Source: DASSBG01 sp963800395
GTDB taxonomy: Bacteria; Pseudomonadota; Gammaproteobacteria; Xanthomonadales; Rhodanobacteraceae
Length of the DNA: 64,000 nucleotides
Assembly: GCA_963800395.1 (NCBI GenBank)
Contig: CAWDBD010000002.1
Span: 323,200-387,199, forward strand
Direction: 5' to 3'
The notes beneath the pieces were generated by a model that was not told the origin of the DNA, did no database searches, and saw nothing but the letters and a program-made list of their open reading frames with translations. Made by a program: the position numbers and the translations under genes. Each line of letters starts with the position of its first letter. The first letter of the stretch is position 1. This document shows positions 62,813 to 64,000 of this stretch, piece after piece.

Positions 62813-63592
62813 GTGAGTGCCATGGATCTGACGGAATTCGACAAGAAGTGTATCGAACTAGCAAACAATGCGCCTAGTCGGCGATCACGACACTGTTTTC
62901 GGTCTGCGTTAAAACATGTAGAGCTCGCAGAAGCACTAGTCACAGTTGACCCCGCCATGGCGATCTTCCGAGGCATTACTTCTGAAGAAGAGGCTTCATC
63001 CGGCCTGATGTTTTGCCTACAAGAGCTTGGCTACCCGAATGCGGAGAAACTTAATCCCCGGAATCACACGCACAAGAGTGCGATGATCCCCTTCTTCAGA
63101 GTATTGGGATCATTCTTCCAGGAAACGATCGGCGCAAATGGGCTCAAGCCCTTGCTACATTTCCACATGGAGGATGGGGCCAGTCGTCTAACACTTGCAA
63201 TCCCAATGCAAATAAACGGCACCACCATGAATGCGAATCCAATTCCGCCTCTGAACTTTTCGGTCAAGAGCGAGGGTCGAAGCCCGTCATATAGACGTCA
63301 GATCGAAACACACGCTCGGCGCGCTGGCTTCGCTGATATGGTTAGCTACGTGAAGAAGGAGGCTAACCTTCGCAACCAACTGTTGTATGCCAGTCCGGAA
63401 GGATACCCAACTGTCCATGAGGTAAGCCCCAGCTTTTTGGTCTCAAGGCAAGCGCGGGTATTGGCGCTGTTGCGAGCGTACCTATTTGTATTTCCTTATC
63501 CTGAGCGCCAAACCTTCGTGCAGGACGCGCTCGATGCATTTCTCGTTATGCTGGGGCGCCTAGAAGAACATGATTTGCATGCTAAGGTCTAA
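62813..63592 (+). CDS. Integron cassette gene, unknown function
   Basis: A 259-residue soluble protein from GTG 62813 (or ATG 62822, 256 residues). It is AT-richer than its neighbours with different codon use, and its TAA stop falls inside the RYYYAAC core of the attC site, a hallmark of cassette genes. It is mostly helical, with EEEASSGLMFCLQELGY followed by NHTHKSAMIPFF, a layout loosely like HEPN/AbiV-type proteins; this is a guess. No signal peptide or membrane segment. Confidence 0.85.
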   Translation: MSAMDLTEFDKKCIELANNAPSRRSRHCFRSALKHVELAEALVTVDPAMAIFRGITSEEEASSGLMFCLQELGYPNAEKLNPRNHTHKSAMIPFFRVLGSFFQETIGANGLKPLLHFHMEDGASRLTLAIPMQINGTTMNANPIPPLNFSVKSEGRSPSYRRQIETHARRAGFADMVSYVKKEANLRNQLLYASPEGYPTVHEVSPSFLVSRQARVLALLRAYLFVFPYPERQTFVQDALDAFLVMLGRLEEHDLHAKV

Positions 63593-63682
63593 CAATCCGC
63601 TGCAGACGACCGTTCAGCCGTCACGCCTTTTGCTTGCGCAAAAGTCGCGCCCGCTGCCCGGCGGCTGAGCTCAGGCGTTAGG
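63587..63682 (+). other. Integron attC site (59-base element)
   Basis: Starts with GTCTAAC (RYYYAAC, 63587-63593) and ends with GTTAGGT (GTTRRRY, 63676-63682), 96 bp. Between the cores are complementary arms (GCTGCAG-ACGACCG against CGGCGGCTGAGC) and an inner TTTTGC/GCAAAA hairpin. It closely follows the well-known form AACAATCCGCTGCAG...GCTGAGCTCAGGCGTTAG of mobile-integron attC sites. Orientation places the next cassette to the right. Confidence 0.92.
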
Positions 63683-63688
63683 TGCCGT

Positions 63689-63871
63689 ATGAAGATTCTC
63701 GCAGCTTCGCTGCTTGCATTACTTGCTTCAAGCGGGAGCTCGTGGGCGTGTTCTATCATCATCCCACCACCCGAAGAACGATTTAGCGAGAGCCAAGTAG
63801 TGGTGCTTGCCGTTCCAAAGATCATCTCGTACCGGCCAAGAGAAGCGTCAAAGCGCGATTTTGTTGTGTAA
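63689..63871 (+). pseudogene. Start of a second cassette gene, exported protein, truncated
   Basis: Begins 6 bp after the attC core, the normal cassette position. It has a signal peptide (KILAASLLALLASSGSSWA) followed by CSIIIPPPEERF. The frame closes at residue 60, directly where the IS-like sequence begins, so the original gene was probably longer and was cut by the insertion. Family not recognised. Confidence 0.55.
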
Positions 63872-64000
63872 TGACCCAGTGAAAAGCTGCACAGGCGATA
63901 CTACGCGAAGGAGACACCTGTGAGCATAGTGATGGAAGAAGAGATCAAGCGTTGGTCAGCTCGCCCTGTACCGCTGCCAAGGCGACCTTGGCTTTGAACT
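63866..64000 (+). mobile_element. Left end of an insertion sequence, partial
   Basis: After TGTAATGACCCAGTG comes a leader with AAGGAG (63908-63913) and a GTG at 63920 opening VSIVMEEEIKRWSAR, which resembles the N-terminus of DUF1153-type transposase orfA proteins of IS3-like elements. The frame closes after 25 codons (stop 63995-63997), so it is a remnant or frameshifted. The window ends before the rest can be seen. Confidence 0.4.

Overview
The window looks like a GC-rich gammaproteobacterial chromosome, most likely Lysobacterales (Xanthomonadales), possibly near Rhodanobacteraceae or Lysobacteraceae. I base this on gene order and protein style: metG-apbC-dcd, prmB-aroC-asd-fimV-truA-trpF-trpB-trpA-accD, miaB/phoH/ybeY/corC, petABC-sspAB, purEK, and short GGGACTC-type repeats of a kind I associate with xanthomonads. 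Almost everything is core housekeeping. No rRNA, tRNA, CRISPR array or phage was seen.

Layout. 1-640 is non-coding repeat DNA: three 111-bp tandem units rich in hairpins, then a long imperfect inverted repeat. 644-6834 holds metG, a lipoprotein and a DUF2147 protein on the minus strand, then apbC, dcd and two exported proteins on the plus strand. 6870-10809 is a minus-strand block: greB, a membrane/TPR protein, an internally deleted HerA-like ATPase, an unknown small protein and psd. 11030-21590 runs prmB, aroC, asd, fimV, truA, trpFBA, accD. 21601-31316 holds maf, rng, yhdP, tldD, darP and pmbA. 31558-39480 holds a TPR-sulfotransferase, a DUF4870 protein, a Ppx/GppA protein, kbp with a DUF937 gene, corA, a DUF4105 protein and corC. 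39725-46537 is the conserved miaB-phoH-ybeY-corC series, split by an opposite-strand tetR-hlyD-ABC exporter operon. 46728-55837 holds a secreted protein with a sorting-type tail, a lytic transglycosylase, a DegS/AlgW-type protease, the cytochrome bc1 operon, sspAB, an FHA protein and nadC. 55834-62436 holds a DUF1631 protein, a Trm112-like protein, purEK and dxs.

The right edge (62437-64000) is clearly accessory. Just past dxs lies an integron-type gene cassette: a GTTAGAC core, one AT-richer unknown gene, and a full attC site (63587-63682). A second cassette follows, whose short secreted ORF appears cut by an insertion-sequence remnant. No integrase is in the window.

Points most worth a second look: the cassette array with an attI-like leader; a DUF853/HerA gene that has lost its central ~330 residues but stays in frame inside a coupled operon; the exporter operon inside the miaB-phoH series, with a perfect 12-bp operator-like inverted repeat; a hairpin covering the petA ribosome binding site; and 7-bp tandem repeats that encode the MetG linker and the PhoH tail.
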